Shown: piece by piece, positions 41,220 through 50,311 of the stretch
How positions within the stretch are numbered: the first letter of the stretch is position 1
Layout of the letters: each line of letters begins with the position of its first letter
Assembly: GCF_037963865.1 (NCBI RefSeq)
Contig: NZ_CP150170.1
Span: 2,914,001-2,978,000, forward strand
DNA length: 64,000 bases
Direction of reading: 5' to 3'
From: Paenibacillus sp. FSL R10-2734
GTDB taxonomy: Bacteria; Bacillota; Bacilli; Paenibacillales; Paenibacillaceae
Notes under the pieces: generated by a model
The model's database searches: none
What the model was told of the DNA's origin: nothing
What the model saw: the letters and a program-made list of their open reading frames with translations, nothing else
Position numbers and translations under genes: made by a program

Positions 41220-44090
41220 ATGAAATTTGCCGTGCTTGATTTTGAAACAACGGGAACCCAATCCGTGGGTGAAATTATCCAGGTTGGCCTTGCAATTATA
41301 GAAGAAGACCGGTCCATCTCCCGGGTATATGGTTCCTACGTCAAGCCCGGAACGCCGATACCTCCTTTTATAACTGGTCTGACGGGGATTACCGACGATG
41401 ATGTAAAGGATGCGCCTGAGCTGGATGAGATGATGATGGAGCTTGTTCCGCTGTTGGATGATGTTGTGCTTGTAGGGCATAATGTCGCATTCGATTTCCA
41501 TTTTTTGCAAAATGCTTTAGATCGATGTGGATATCTGCCATTTCAAGGACGGATTTTGGATACGATTGATTTTCTGAAAATCTGCTTTCCTTCTCTCACA
41601 TCCTATCAACTAGGATCGGTCAGTTCCCATTTTGGAGTGACACATGATCGCCCACATCAGGCAGACAGTGATGCACTTGCAACTGCTCTTGTATTGCTGA
41701 AATGTCTGGAGGAGCTCTACGATTTGCCTCTGCTGATCATCCAGAGACTTTGTGAGCTGTTTACCGAAGAGGATAGTGATTTAGGTTGGTATTTTGATGG
41801 TCTACTGCGTGAACGGGAAGCGGAGACGCTTCAGCCCGAAGGTGATCTGACTTTCTATCGTCAATTAGCGCTTGCTGTGGGAGACTGGAATGAGTTAGCT
41901 TCTCCTAGGGATGGGCATGGTGAGAATCCGTTAGAGAATTTATCTTTTACAGATTATATGGATGAAGTAACTAAACGGCTTAAAGACACTTTACCGCAGT
42001 ATGAAAGCCGAGAAGCTCAGGATATTATGATCAATGATGTGATGACGGCACTTGCTGAAGACAAACATCTTCTGATCGAAGCAGGAACAGGAACCGGCAA
42101 ATCGCTTGGTTATTTGTTGCCTGCTATTTATCAAAGCGTTCGCACCGATCAAAAGGTCATGGTCAGCACTCATACCATTAATTTGCAGGACCAATTACGG
42201 GAGCGAGATATTCCTTTGTTAACGCAGGTAGTTCCTTTTCCATTTAAAGCTGCGATTTTTAAAGGTAGAGGACATTATTTGTGTCTGCGTAAGTTTGAAC
42301 ATAAAATTAACAAAAAGGACTTTATAAGCCCAAGGGAAGACGCGCTTACTGCGGCTCAGATGATCGTATGGCTGACTCAAAGTGAATCTGGAGATGATGA
42401 AGAGCTCAATTTAAGCGGTCGAGGCGGTGATTTCTGGGAGACGGTTGCAAGTGATACCGATTCCTGTCTAGGCCGTTCGTGTCCATGGTTCCGCAAATGT
42501 TATTATCACCGGGCTAAGCACGAAGCGGGTATTGCTGACGTGGTCATTACGAACCATTCTAAGCTGTTCGCGGATGTTAAGGCGGGTCATCAGTTGCTCC
42601 CAGCTTATGAGCATCTTGTGATTGATGAGGCCCATCATCTGGAGGATGTAGCTGGCAAGCATTTAGGTATGCATATGAAGCATTTCACGGTGGCGCATAC
42701 GCTATCGCGTCTTTACAAAGATAGTCGAAACGGCCAGCTTCCTACTCTTCGCCAAATGCTTCAGTCATCAGGCAGCGAGGAAGCTTCTGAATGGAGCGGA
42801 GTCATTGATAGAATCTATCCAGATCTGCTTACCATAAAAGAAACCTGGGATCTACTTAGTGACAAACTGTTCAGCCTTTTGCCGGAACGCAGTGATGCAG
42901 CGGCGGGAGAAGCTGGACAATTAGTTATGCGTTTACTTCCTGCTCGGAAACCGAAAGATTGGGATGAATTGGTTGCTTTAGAGAATACTATAAATCTGAC
43001 ATTAAGTGAAATTATCCGTAAGGGTGATAAAATGCTTAATGAGATGCGCGATCAAGAAGGCCAATCATCATCAGACAGTCTAGTTACCGATATTAGCGGC
43101 TTATTCAAGGATTTAGCTTCTATACGTGAGCAAATACGGTTTTTTATGGGATTAAACGACGAGAATGTAGTATATTGGCTGGAGGCGAATGGAAATTATC
43201 GCAGCAAATCGCTACAGATGTATGCCGTCCCTGTTGATGTAAGTACCCAGCTTAAGGATCTCTTCTTCGATAAGAAGAAAAGTATCGTGTTAACCTCAGC
43301 GACGCTCTCAGTCGATAAATCTTTTCAGTTTATGATTGATAATCTAGGATTAAATGAGGCTGCCGAAGAAGGGCGACTGATGACATCGCTACTACCTTCA
43401 CCATTTAAATATCGGGAACAGGCACTGCTGGTTATTCCGCGTGATTTTCCTAGTGTGAAGGGTAGTGTGGGAGATGCACGTTTTGTGGATACACTCGTTC
43501 AGTCGCTAGCGGAAACGGCGGTAACAACCCGCGGGCGGATGCTTGTCCTGTTTACCTCTTACAAGATGCTGCGCCAGGTTTATGATCCTCTGAAAGAGGC
43601 TCTAGCCTCACAGGAGATTACGGTGCTAGGTCAAGGTGTGGAAGGGGGCAGCCGCAGCAAGCTTATCCGCCGTTTTCAGGACAGTGCAGCCTCAGTTCTG
43701 CTAGGAACAAGCAGCTTCTGGGAGGGTGTAGATATTCCGGGTGAAGCGCTAACCTGTTTGGCCATCGTGAGGCTCCCATTCCAACCGCCGAATCATCCAC
43801 TAGCGGAAGCGAAGTCGGAGTTATTGCAAGCCCAGAAAAAGAATCCGTTCATGAAGTTGTCTGTTCCTCAGGCAGTTATTCGCTTTAAGCAAGGATTCGG
43901 AAGACTGGTACGGACAGCGCAGGATCGGGGTATTGTTATTGTTTATGACACAAGGGTTATAGAATCTCACTATGGGAAGTATTTCCTTTATTCACTGCCT
44001 GGCCCGAAAATGGAGCATATGCTAACGGATCAAATGGTTCCTCGTATAGCAGAGTGGTTGGAGGACGGAGGCGTTTCCCGAAACGTATAA
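41220..44090 (+). CDS. dinG: DinG-type exonuclease/helicase
   Basis: A 956-residue DNA repair protein. Residues 1-170 are a DEDD 3'-5' exonuclease (AVLDFETTG, HNVAFDFHFL, HQADSDALAT). The rest is an XPD-like helicase: Walker A AGTGTGKS near 288-295, DEAH near 467-470, TSATLS, SSFWEGVDIPG and QGFGRLVRT. Four cysteines between Walker A and DEAH (one in YLCLRKF, three in SCLGRSCPWFRKCYY) are spaced as in Fe-S helicases, so an Fe-S cluster is likely. Start ATG 41220; AAAGGGA upstream. Confidence 0.94.
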   Translation: MKFAVLDFETTGTQSVGEIIQVGLAIIEEDRSISRVYGSYVKPGTPIPPFITGLTGITDDDVKDAPELDEMMMELVPLLDDVVLVGHNVAFDFHFLQNALDRCGYLPFQGRILDTIDFLKICFPSLTSYQLGSVSSHFGVTHDRPHQADSDALATALVLLKCLEELYDLPLLIIQRLCELFTEEDSDLGWYFDGLLREREAETLQPEGDLTFYRQLALAVGDWNELASPRDGHGENPLENLSFTDYMDEVTKRLKDTLPQYESREAQDIMINDVMTALAEDKHLLIEAGTGTGKSLGYLLPAIYQSVRTDQKVMVSTHTINLQDQLRERDIPLLTQVVPFPFKAAIFKGRGHYLCLRKFEHKINKKDFISPREDALTAAQMIVWLTQSESGDDEELNLSGRGGDFWETVASDTDSCLGRSCPWFRKCYYHRAKHEAGIADVVITNHSKLFADVKAGHQLLPAYEHLVIDEAHHLEDVAGKHLGMHMKHFTVAHTLSRLYKDSRNGQLPTLRQMLQSSGSEEASEWSGVIDRIYPDLLTIKETWDLLSDKLFSLLPERSDAAAGEAGQLVMRLLPARKPKDWDELVALENTINLTLSEIIRKGDKMLNEMRDQEGQSSSDSLVTDISGLFKDLASIREQIRFFMGLNDENVVYWLEANGNYRSKSLQMYAVPVDVSTQLKDLFFDKKKSIVLTSATLSVDKSFQFMIDNLGLNEAAEEGRLMTSLLPSPFKYREQALLVIPRDFPSVKGSVGDARFVDTLVQSLAETAVTTRGRMLVLFTSYKMLRQVYDPLKEALASQEITVLGQGVEGGSRSKLIRRFQDSAASVLLGTSSFWEGVDIPGEALTCLAIVRLPFQPPNHPLAEAKSELLQAQKKNPFMKLSVPQAVIRFKQGFGRLVRTAQDRGIVIVYDTRVIESHYGKYFLYSLPGPKMEHMLTDQMVPRIAEWLEDGGVSRNV

Positions 44091-44113
44091 CTTCAGTTTG
44101 TGATCACTCTACA

Positions 44114-44154
44114 AATGAAGGGCGGTATAAGAATTAAGAATACCGCTCTTCATT
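44114..44154. other. 15-bp hairpin after dinG without T tract
   Basis: 44114-44128 pairs with 44140-44154 (one G-T). Neither strand shows a T run after it, so it may stabilise the dinG 3' end rather than terminate. Confidence 0.6.
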
Positions 44155-44219
44155 GAGACGAGGTACGGAATTTTTGTTAGGATTTGAAAAAAAGTAATAA
44201 CTAATTTAGGAGGCATATT

Positions 44220-44873
44220 ATGAAATCGGATAAAATATCAGAAGCTGTCGTTCGCAGACTTCCTGTGTACTTGCGTTTTTTAAATGATCTTCAGAATCGT
44301 GAAATATTAACCGTTTCCTCTCAGGAGCTTGGTCAAAAGCTTGATCTAAATCCCGCTCAAATCCGTAAAGATTTGGCTTATTTCGGTGATTTCGGAAGAA
44401 AAGGTATTGGTTATGATGTTGCTTATCTTATAGAAAAAATTCGTCATATCTTGAAGCTTGATCAACAGCTGAATGTGGCTTTGGTAGGAGCAGGTAATCT
44501 TGGTCATGCCTTGTCTAATTACAACGCATATTTGAAGGATACCATGAAGATTACTGCTATATTTGACTCCTATGCCCCTAAGGTTGGGCGGAAAATCAAC
44601 TCACTGACTGTGCAACCAATGGAGGAGCTGGCAAAGACGGTCCGCGAGCAAGGTATTCGAATTGGGATTATTACAGTGCCTAATTCAGAAGCGCAGAATG
44701 TTGCGGATATTCTCATTGAAGCAGGAATTGAGGCGATTTTGAATTTTGCGCCAGTGATTCTAAAAACACCACCGAATATCCGGGTTCATGCGGCCGATTT
44801 TACAACGGATTTGCAAAGCCTTGCTTATTACCTGAAAGACGGAAAGGAAGAAAGTAGAAATGAAGAGCAATAA
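44220..44873 (+). CDS. rex: Redox-sensing transcriptional repressor Rex
   Basis: NAD+/NADH-responsive repressor of fermentation and respiration genes. The 217-residue protein has an N-terminal winged helix (SQELGQKLDLNPAQIRKDLA near 38-57) and a Rossmann domain with ALVGAGNLGHAL near 86-97. TTAGGAGG precedes the ATG. No classical Rex operator was noticed upstream of its own gene. It overlaps the next gene by 14 bases. Confidence 0.95.
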   Translation: MKSDKISEAVVRRLPVYLRFLNDLQNREILTVSSQELGQKLDLNPAQIRKDLAYFGDFGRKGIGYDVAYLIEKIRHILKLDQQLNVALVGAGNLGHALSNYNAYLKDTMKITAIFDSYAPKVGRKINSLTVQPMEELAKTVREQGIRIGIITVPNSEAQNVADILIEAGIEAILNFAPVILKTPPNIRVHAADFTTDLQSLAYYLKDGKEESRNEEQ

Positions 44874-46161
44874 AACTATAATCAAGGGCGGGCGTTTTCT
44901 AATTCCGGGAACGGATGAGCCGGTTCTGAGCGGATATATGACTATTGAAGATGATTTGATCACTTACATAGGAAAAGAAGAGCCTTTGATTGAAGATGGT
45001 GTGCAAGTGGTTGATGGCAGTCGTCTACTGTTCATGCCAGGTCTTGTAAACACACACGGCCATGCCGCAATGTCGTTACTACGTGGTTATGGAGACGATT
45101 TAGCACTTCAGGTGTGGCTTCAGGAGAAGATGTGGCCGATGGAGGAAAAGTTCACCGGAGAAGATGTATACTGGGGAACCTCCTTGTCTGTACTAGAAAT
45201 GCTAAAGGGTGGGACTACAACCTTCTTGGATATGTATGATCATATGGACCGAGTAGCTGAGGTAGTCGAATTGTCAGGTATCCGTTCCGTACTGATGCGC
45301 GGCGTAATAGGCCTATGTCCAGAGGAAGTACAGAATCATAAGCTTGCGGAAGCGATTTCTTTTGCACGTAACTGGCATGGGAAGGCTGACGGCAGAATTA
45401 CGACGATGATCTCACCACACGCCCCATATACCTGCCCACCGGACTTTTTTGTTAAGTTTGTACAGGCGGCACATGATTTGGATTTACCGATGCATACCCA
45501 TATGTCCGAAACGAAACGTGAAGTGGAGCAGAATGTGGTGGATTATGGACTGCGTCCTGTAGCGCATCTTGAGAAGCTTGGAATGTTCACACGGCCGTCT
45601 ATTGTTGCTCATGGCGTTCATTTGAATGATGAAGAGATCGAGATTCTGGCTCGTCATAATGTAGGTGTGTCACATAACCCAGGGAGTAACCTTAAACTGG
45701 CCAGTGGAGTGGCTAGAGTGCCGGATCTTCTAAAAGCTGGAGTGAAGGTGTCTCTGGGTACAGATGGCGCGGCAAGTAATAACAACTTGGATATGTTTGA
45801 AGAAATGCGTCTTGCAGCGCTCATCCATAAAGGTGTAAGCGGTGATCCTACGGCTGTTCCAGCTCCTGAAGCGCTGCGTATGGCTACGGAGTATGGCGCA
45901 AAGTCTATCTTTTTAAATGATGTGGGTAGACTCGCTGTAGGCATGAAAGCTGACTTTATCGCCATTGATATAGACCAGCCGCATTTGCTGCCACACACAG
46001 ATCTGTTGTCTCATGCTGTATACTCTGCCAGTGCCAAGGATGTTGAGCATGTATGGGTGAACGGTAAACAAGTAGTGAAACAGGGACAATGCGTAACGCT
46101 AGATGAGGAAGCTATCCGTCGTAAGGCACAAGAATCCTTTGATGGTCTGCTCAAGCGCTAG
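44860..46161 (+). CDS. mtaD: Amidohydrolase, 5'-methylthioadenosine/SAH deaminase type
   Basis: A 433-residue metal-dependent deaminase. Metal ligands appear in VNTHGHAAMSLLRG (His-x-His near 65-67), HTHMSE, VAHGVHL and LGTDGAASNNN. The family removes the 6-amino group of adenosyl compounds. Because the cell has mqnA, this enzyme or a relative could also deaminate aminofutalosine, which some members of this clade do; that is inference. Start overlaps rex. Confidence 0.82.
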   Translation: MKSNKTIIKGGRFLIPGTDEPVLSGYMTIEDDLITYIGKEEPLIEDGVQVVDGSRLLFMPGLVNTHGHAAMSLLRGYGDDLALQVWLQEKMWPMEEKFTGEDVYWGTSLSVLEMLKGGTTTFLDMYDHMDRVAEVVELSGIRSVLMRGVIGLCPEEVQNHKLAEAISFARNWHGKADGRITTMISPHAPYTCPPDFFVKFVQAAHDLDLPMHTHMSETKREVEQNVVDYGLRPVAHLEKLGMFTRPSIVAHGVHLNDEEIEILARHNVGVSHNPGSNLKLASGVARVPDLLKAGVKVSLGTDGAASNNNLDMFEEMRLAALIHKGVSGDPTAVPAPEALRMATEYGAKSIFLNDVGRLAVGMKADFIAIDIDQPHLLPHTDLLSHAVYSASAKDVEHVWVNGKQVVKQGQCVTLDEEAIRRKAQESFDGLLKR

Positions 46162-46184
46162 TCTATAATAATAGTGAATAACTG

Positions 46185-46225
46185 AAAGGCTGTGACTTCT
46201 GCGTTTGCAAAAGTTACGGCCTTTT
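46185..46225 (+). terminator. Terminator after mtaD
   Basis: AAAGGC-TGTGACTT pairs with AAGTTACG-GCCTTT (14 bp including wobbles), 12-base loop, then TT. Confidence 0.75.
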
Positions 46226-46276
46226 GTGTAAATATAGGAATTTATGACTAGATAATGTTGGATGGATATGAAACTT

Positions 46277-46306
46277 TGGATAAACATACGGGTGTGTTAT
46301 ATAATC
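46277..46306 (+). promoter_or_regulatory. Promoter of the TseB/YpmB-like gene
   Basis: TTGGAT (46277-46282), 18 bases, TATAAT (46301-46306); short leader of about 28 bases to the TTG start. Confidence 0.75.
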
Positions 46307-46340
46307 AAAAAAGATATATTACTAGAAAGGGAGCTGCACC

Positions 46341-46859
46341 TTGAAGAAAAGGAAAAAATGGATCCTCCTGGGATCAGTTCTGATTCTGCTCCTTCTGTTT
46401 GGACTTATCCAGTTCTATGCTTATATTATGAAAGATCAATGGAACGAGCGAGATATCGCTAAGGGTGTCGCCAAAACCAGTGCTGGTCTGACAGAGGTAA
46501 CTAAAGCACAGAAATCCGTGTGGGATGAAAATGGGGTGTACTGGGTCTTAACAGGGAAGAATGAAGCCGGGACCGAGTTGATGGTATGGGTACGCTTTAC
46601 TGTAGATGGGAAGTTTGCTGAGGGTGCCGATGCAGTTTATGCTGAGGAACTGAGTAAAGGGACCTCTGAAGCGAAGATGCGAAGCATTATAAAAGCCGAT
46701 CTTCCGGACATTACCATTGAGCGATTGTTGCCGGGGGTATATAACGGAGAATATGCTTGGCAGCTTTTTTATAAACAAAGCGGTCGGTATTATTATCAAT
46801 TTTATCGCTTCTCAGATGGGGCACGATTGGGTGAAGGATACAGTTTGCCTAGCCGCTAA
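46341..46859 (+). CDS. TseB/YpmB-like membrane-anchored protein (DUF5590/PepSY)
   Basis: A 172-residue protein starting at TTG 46341 after GGGAG; no ATG lies near. Lys-rich start, one membrane segment at 8-29, then an outer domain with two PepSY-like halves (VWDENGVYWVLTGKNEAG and ending in GRYYYQFYRFSDGARL). This matches YpmB/TseB, linked to cell-wall elongation and PBP2A regulation in B. subtilis, where ypmB lies between dinG and asnS, as here. Confidence 0.83.
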   Translation: MKKRKKWILLGSVLILLLLFGLIQFYAYIMKDQWNERDIAKGVAKTSAGLTEVTKAQKSVWDENGVYWVLTGKNEAGTELMVWVRFTVDGKFAEGADAVYAEELSKGTSEAKMRSIIKADLPDITIERLLPGVYNGEYAWQLFYKQSGRYYYQFYRFSDGARLGEGYSLPSR

Positions 46860-46885
46860 GAGTGAGAAAAGTACTTTAGGAGAAC

Positions 46886-46914
46886 AAGCGGACTATTTAT
46901 GGTTCGCTTTTTTT
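46886..46914 (+). terminator. Terminator after TseB-like gene
   Basis: AAGCGGAC/GTTCGCTT stem with an eight-base loop and seven T. Confidence 0.8.
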
Positions 46915-46959
46915 CGTTCCAACGGCATACTGAATGATATACTTATAGTGTATAGAATG

Positions 46960-47047
46960 TGTTATACTATAAGGGCGGGTTTTAATATTATGATTTAAAA
47001 ATACATGAAAAAGTAGGCCTGTTAATGATGAATAACGGCCCTTTTTT
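46960..47047 (+). ncRNA. Possible short transcript between two terminators
   Basis: An extended -10 (TGTTATACT, 46960-46968) follows the previous terminator, and a second hairpin (47016-47024 with 47033-47040, one bulge, then six T) ends about 70 bases later. No useful reading frame lies between. The -35 is weak, so this may be only a backup terminator with a chance promoter. Confidence 0.3.
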
Positions 47048-47143
47048 GTCGAAATAAATCAATATATTTTATGAAATGGAAACAATTAAAAAATAAAATT
47101 TTAAATATCTTCACACTTTTTTTCAATTTCGTATATACACCTA

Positions 47144-47152
47144 TGATATACT
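47144..47152 (+). promoter_or_regulatory. Extended -10 promoter for the FtsH-like pair
   Basis: TGATATACT (TATACT 47147-47152); leader of about 110 bases to the TTG start at 47268. Confidence 0.55.
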
Positions 47153-47267
47153 ACTGTTTGTAATTAGAAAGGCATTAACAGAACATTAGGCTCTGATGAG
47201 CTCTGAACTAGCTATGATTATTGATCATTCTGTTTACATTTTGTCATCTTTGAGAGGAGGACGTTTC

Positions 47268-47810
47268 TTGAAACTACGTCTAGTACCTGTACTGATAACG
47301 TCTCTACTGTCGGCTACTGTATTGTTTGGAGGATTCTTTTTATATCGTCAGTTTGCTTTACAGGAACCACTTCAAAAGATTGTATCCGGATATGATGGAG
47401 TAAATGATTCACATATTAGTATTAACCGCGATGAGGTCACATTGAAACTTGATTTGCAGCCAGGCACGAATTTACGCGATCTGGTAACGTATGTTTCCAA
47501 AGAAGGGAAATCCGTGATTGATGGACGTAAGCTTAAACTGGATGTGGAGCAAAATTCAAGTGAACTACTGGATGATTACTGGGATAAAGCGATGTTCTCT
47601 GTAGCTGAAGCCATGGAGAGCCGTAAATATACGATTATACCTACTGAACTTGATAGATTGAAAGAGCAAAATTCGGAATATAAAAATGTGATAGCATCTA
47701 CTGAAATCGACGACAACAATGTGTACGTAAGCTTGAGTAATGGGAAAGAAAGTAAATTTATTATTTTGCCGCGAAAACCTGCGACCTTGGGGGTATGGAA
47801 TAATGCCTAA
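47268..47810 (+). CDS. Hypothetical membrane protein, partner of the FtsH-like protease
   Basis: A 180-residue protein that I do not recognise. TTG 47268 is preferred, because AGAGGAGGACG lies just upstream; ATG 47196 would add 24 residues without a ribosome site. Residues 5-26 form one membrane segment, and about 150 polar residues follow, probably outside. Its last bases overlap the start of the AAA protease, so the two are coupled. The protease lacks the outer domain found in standard FtsH, so this protein could supply it or act as an adaptor; this is inference. Confidence 0.72.
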   Translation: MKLRLVPVLITSLLSATVLFGGFFLYRQFALQEPLQKIVSGYDGVNDSHISINRDEVTLKLDLQPGTNLRDLVTYVSKEGKSVIDGRKLKLDVEQNSSELLDDYWDKAMFSVAEAMESRKYTIIPTELDRLKEQNSEYKNVIASTEIDDNNVYVSLSNGKESKFIILPRKPATLGVWNNA

Positions 47811-49305
47811 GTACCTTAAAGAAATTTTACTCGGATTTATTCCTGTACTGTTTATTTTCATGGCATATCTAGGTATTAATATATTCCCGATTGTTATAGC
47901 AGCTGGAATGCTTACTGCATTACTTATAATTGCTCATTTACGTGGTGGGCTTACCGTGAACGCTGGTGCAGATAAGAAACGCAAAAAGGTAGGACCTTCA
48001 AAGCTCACTTTCGAAGAAATTGGTGGGCAAGACAATGCGAAGCAAGAGCTTCGTGAAGCACTCGATTTTTTGATCCGGCATGAGGAGATTAGTAAATTTG
48101 GGATTCGGCCTCTGAAGGGGATCCTGCTTACGGGTCCTCCAGGAACAGGTAAGACACTTATGGCACGGGCTGCAGCTCATTACACAAACTCCGTATTTGT
48201 TGCTGCATCAGGTAGTGAGTTTGTAGAAATGTATGTAGGTGTCGGGGCCGGTCGAATTCGCGATTTGTTCAAGGATGCTCGTAACCGTGCTGTTAAGGAG
48301 AACAAACAAAGCGCTATTATTTTCATTGATGAAATTGATGTAATTGGCGGTAAGCGTGAAGGCGGACAGCAGCGTGAATATGATCAGACCTTGAATCAGC
48401 TGTTGACTGAGATGGACGGCATTTATAATAACGAAACACCGCGTATTTTACTGGTAGCTGCAACAAACCGAAAAGAAATGCTTGATTCGGCATTGCTACG
48501 TCCTGGACGGTTTGATCGTCATATTCAGGTGGACATGCCTGATAAAAAGGGCCGTAAATCGATTCTCGAATTGCATGCTAAAAATAAACCACTTCATGCT
48601 GATGTGAGCCTAGACAAAATCGCGGAAGAAGCCTATGGATTTTCCGGTGCTCAGCTCGAAAGTGTCATGAATGAGGCTGCGATTTATATGATGCGTGAGG
48701 ACTTGACGGAAGTTGAGCAGCGGCATCTGTCGATGGCAATTGACAAGGTAATGATGGGTGAGAAAACAGATAGAGAAACAAATCACGAAGAGAAAAAGAG
48801 GGTCGCTATTCATGAATTGGGACATGCCATTATGGCAGAGCTCCTTCGTCCCGGAAGCGTAAGTCAGGTTACACTGACCCCGCGTGGACAAGCCCTTGGA
48901 TATGTGCGTCATAATCCTCAACAAGAGCAGTATTTGTACACCAAAGATTATTTGGAAGATCAGATTATGATCGCTCTTGGCGGAGCGGCGGCTGAAGAAA
49001 TGTATTATGGCGGACGAAGCACTGGTTCACGCGGGGACTTCGATCAGGCACTGAATATTGTGGAAACGATGATGAAATCGGGTCTAACCTCACTTGGTAT
49101 TGCTAAGCTGGAAATGGTTACCACTGAAGAGCTTATGAAGGAAAATAGTAAGATATTGGATGAGTTGATGACTCGCACACATGAGCATCTTGAAAAGCAA
49201 CGAAATGTATTTGATTACTCTCTTGACATTTTAATGAAGGAAGAAGTGCTCTCTGGAGAGCAATTTCGATGTCAATTTCGTGACAGCGTCCTTTTACCAG
49301 CATAA
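47803..49305 (+). CDS. Short FtsH-like membrane AAA metalloprotease
   Basis: A 500-residue protein: two adjacent membrane segments at about 7-25 and 28-45 with almost no loop between them. Then AAA domain with Walker A GPPGTGKT (111-118), Walker B IIFIDEID (172-179) and the SRH ALLRPGRFDR, followed by an M41 protease domain with HELGH (337-341) and a likely third zinc ligand Asp412. Standard FtsH is about 640 residues with a roughly 70-residue outer domain, which is missing here. All catalytic residues are present. It is probably a second FtsH paralogue. Confidence 0.93.
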   Translation: MPKYLKEILLGFIPVLFIFMAYLGINIFPIVIAAGMLTALLIIAHLRGGLTVNAGADKKRKKVGPSKLTFEEIGGQDNAKQELREALDFLIRHEEISKFGIRPLKGILLTGPPGTGKTLMARAAAHYTNSVFVAASGSEFVEMYVGVGAGRIRDLFKDARNRAVKENKQSAIIFIDEIDVIGGKREGGQQREYDQTLNQLLTEMDGIYNNETPRILLVAATNRKEMLDSALLRPGRFDRHIQVDMPDKKGRKSILELHAKNKPLHADVSLDKIAEEAYGFSGAQLESVMNEAAIYMMREDLTEVEQRHLSMAIDKVMMGEKTDRETNHEEKKRVAIHELGHAIMAELLRPGSVSQVTLTPRGQALGYVRHNPQQEQYLYTKDYLEDQIMIALGGAAAEEMYYGGRSTGSRGDFDQALNIVETMMKSGLTSLGIAKLEMVTTEELMKENSKILDELMTRTHEHLEKQRNVFDYSLDILMKEEVLSGEQFRCQFRDSVLLPA

Positions 49306-49330
49306 ATATTTATGCTGGTTATTTTTTTTT
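49296..49330 (+). terminator. Terminator overlapping the FtsH-like stop codon
   Basis: Perfect 11-bp stem ACCAGCATAAA/TTTATGCTGGT with a two-base centre, then nine or more T. The 5' arm includes the last codons of the protease gene. Confidence 0.9.
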
Positions 49331-49438
49331 ACTTTTCAGGCATGCTAAGATATCATTATATGTCGGGCTTTATAAATATTTGCGACAGACAAGGTACAAT
49401 ACAAAAGTATAGATACCTGAAAGGATGGAGACTTTTTT

Positions 49439-50311
49439 ATGAATTTCAAAAAAATAGGTGTCATCGGCGGTGGCACAATGGGACAAGGTATTGCTGAAAT
49501 GCTAGCTGCCAAAGGTCTGGATGTATTACTGGTGGAGAAAACCGCAGAGAAACTGGACTACTCTTACGAAATGATCGAGACAAGTCTAGATAAGCAGCTG
49601 GAGAAGTGGGCAATTACTCAAGCAGAGAAGAAGCTAATTCTTAGCCGCATTCAAAAAGTGACACATTTCGCGGAGCTCAGCTCTTGTGACATGGTCATCG
49701 AAACTATTGTTGAGGATTTGGAAGAAAAGAAAAAGATTTTAAATCAATTGGATCAAGTATGTCCAAACAACATTATTCTTGCTAGTAACACGTCGACACT
49801 CAGCTTGACTGAGCTTGCTAGTTCTACAATGTATCCGGAACGCGTGATCGGTATGCATTTCATATATCCTGTAGCTAAAGTGGATCTTGTAGAAATCGTA
49901 CGTGGTCTGAAAACTTCAGACGCTACTTTTGAAGATACAAAGTCCTTTGTGGATGAAATTGTTGAGAAAAAAGGTGTAATGATTTACGAATCCCCAGGAT
50001 TTGTGACTTCACGCCTCATTTGCTTGCTTATCAATGAAGCTATGCATGTGCTGCAAGAGGGTGTTGCCTCTGCACAGGATATTGATGACGCTATGCGTAT
50101 CGGATATCAATTCCAATACGGACCGCTTGAAATGGCTGACAGATTCGGCTTGGATTCGGTTCTTGCAGCGCTTGAAAATATGTTCCGTGAATATGGCGAA
50201 CTGAAGTACCGCCCTTCTACAATTCTCAAGAAGATGGTACGTGCAGGACAACTGGGTATGAAATCAGGAGAAGGCTTCTTCAAGTACGACAAGGATGGTG
50301 ACCGTGTATGA
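49439..50311 (+). CDS. 3-Hydroxyacyl-CoA (3-hydroxybutyryl-CoA) dehydrogenase
   Basis: NAD-dependent enzyme of fatty acid or butyrate-type metabolism. The 290-residue protein has GVIGGGTMGQGIA near 7-19, SNTSTLSLTELA, the catalytic His in MHFIYPVAKVDLVEIV and the C-terminal helical domain with GPLEMADRFGLD. AAAGGATGGAGA lies upstream. It overlaps ackA by four bases; this pairing is unusual and suggests linked acyl/acetyl metabolism. Confidence 0.93.
   Translation: MNFKKIGVIGGGTMGQGIAEMLAAKGLDVLLVEKTAEKLDYSYEMIETSLDKQLEKWAITQAEKKLILSRIQKVTHFAELSSCDMVIETIVEDLEEKKKILNQLDQVCPNNIILASNTSTLSLTELASSTMYPERVIGMHFIYPVAKVDLVEIVRGLKTSDATFEDTKSFVDEIVEKKGVMIYESPGFVTSRLICLLINEAMHVLQEGVASAQDIDDAMRIGYQFQYGPLEMADRFGLDSVLAALENMFREYGELKYRPSTILKKMVRAGQLGMKSGEGFFKYDKDGDRV

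Noticed and set aside
44114..44154. dinG terminator
   Set aside because: Strong stem but no T tract on either strand, so listed only as a hairpin.
47196..47267. ATG 47196 as start of the FtsH partner
   Set aside because: No ribosome site, whereas TTG 47268 has AGAGGAGG at good spacing and gives a clean N-terminal anchor.
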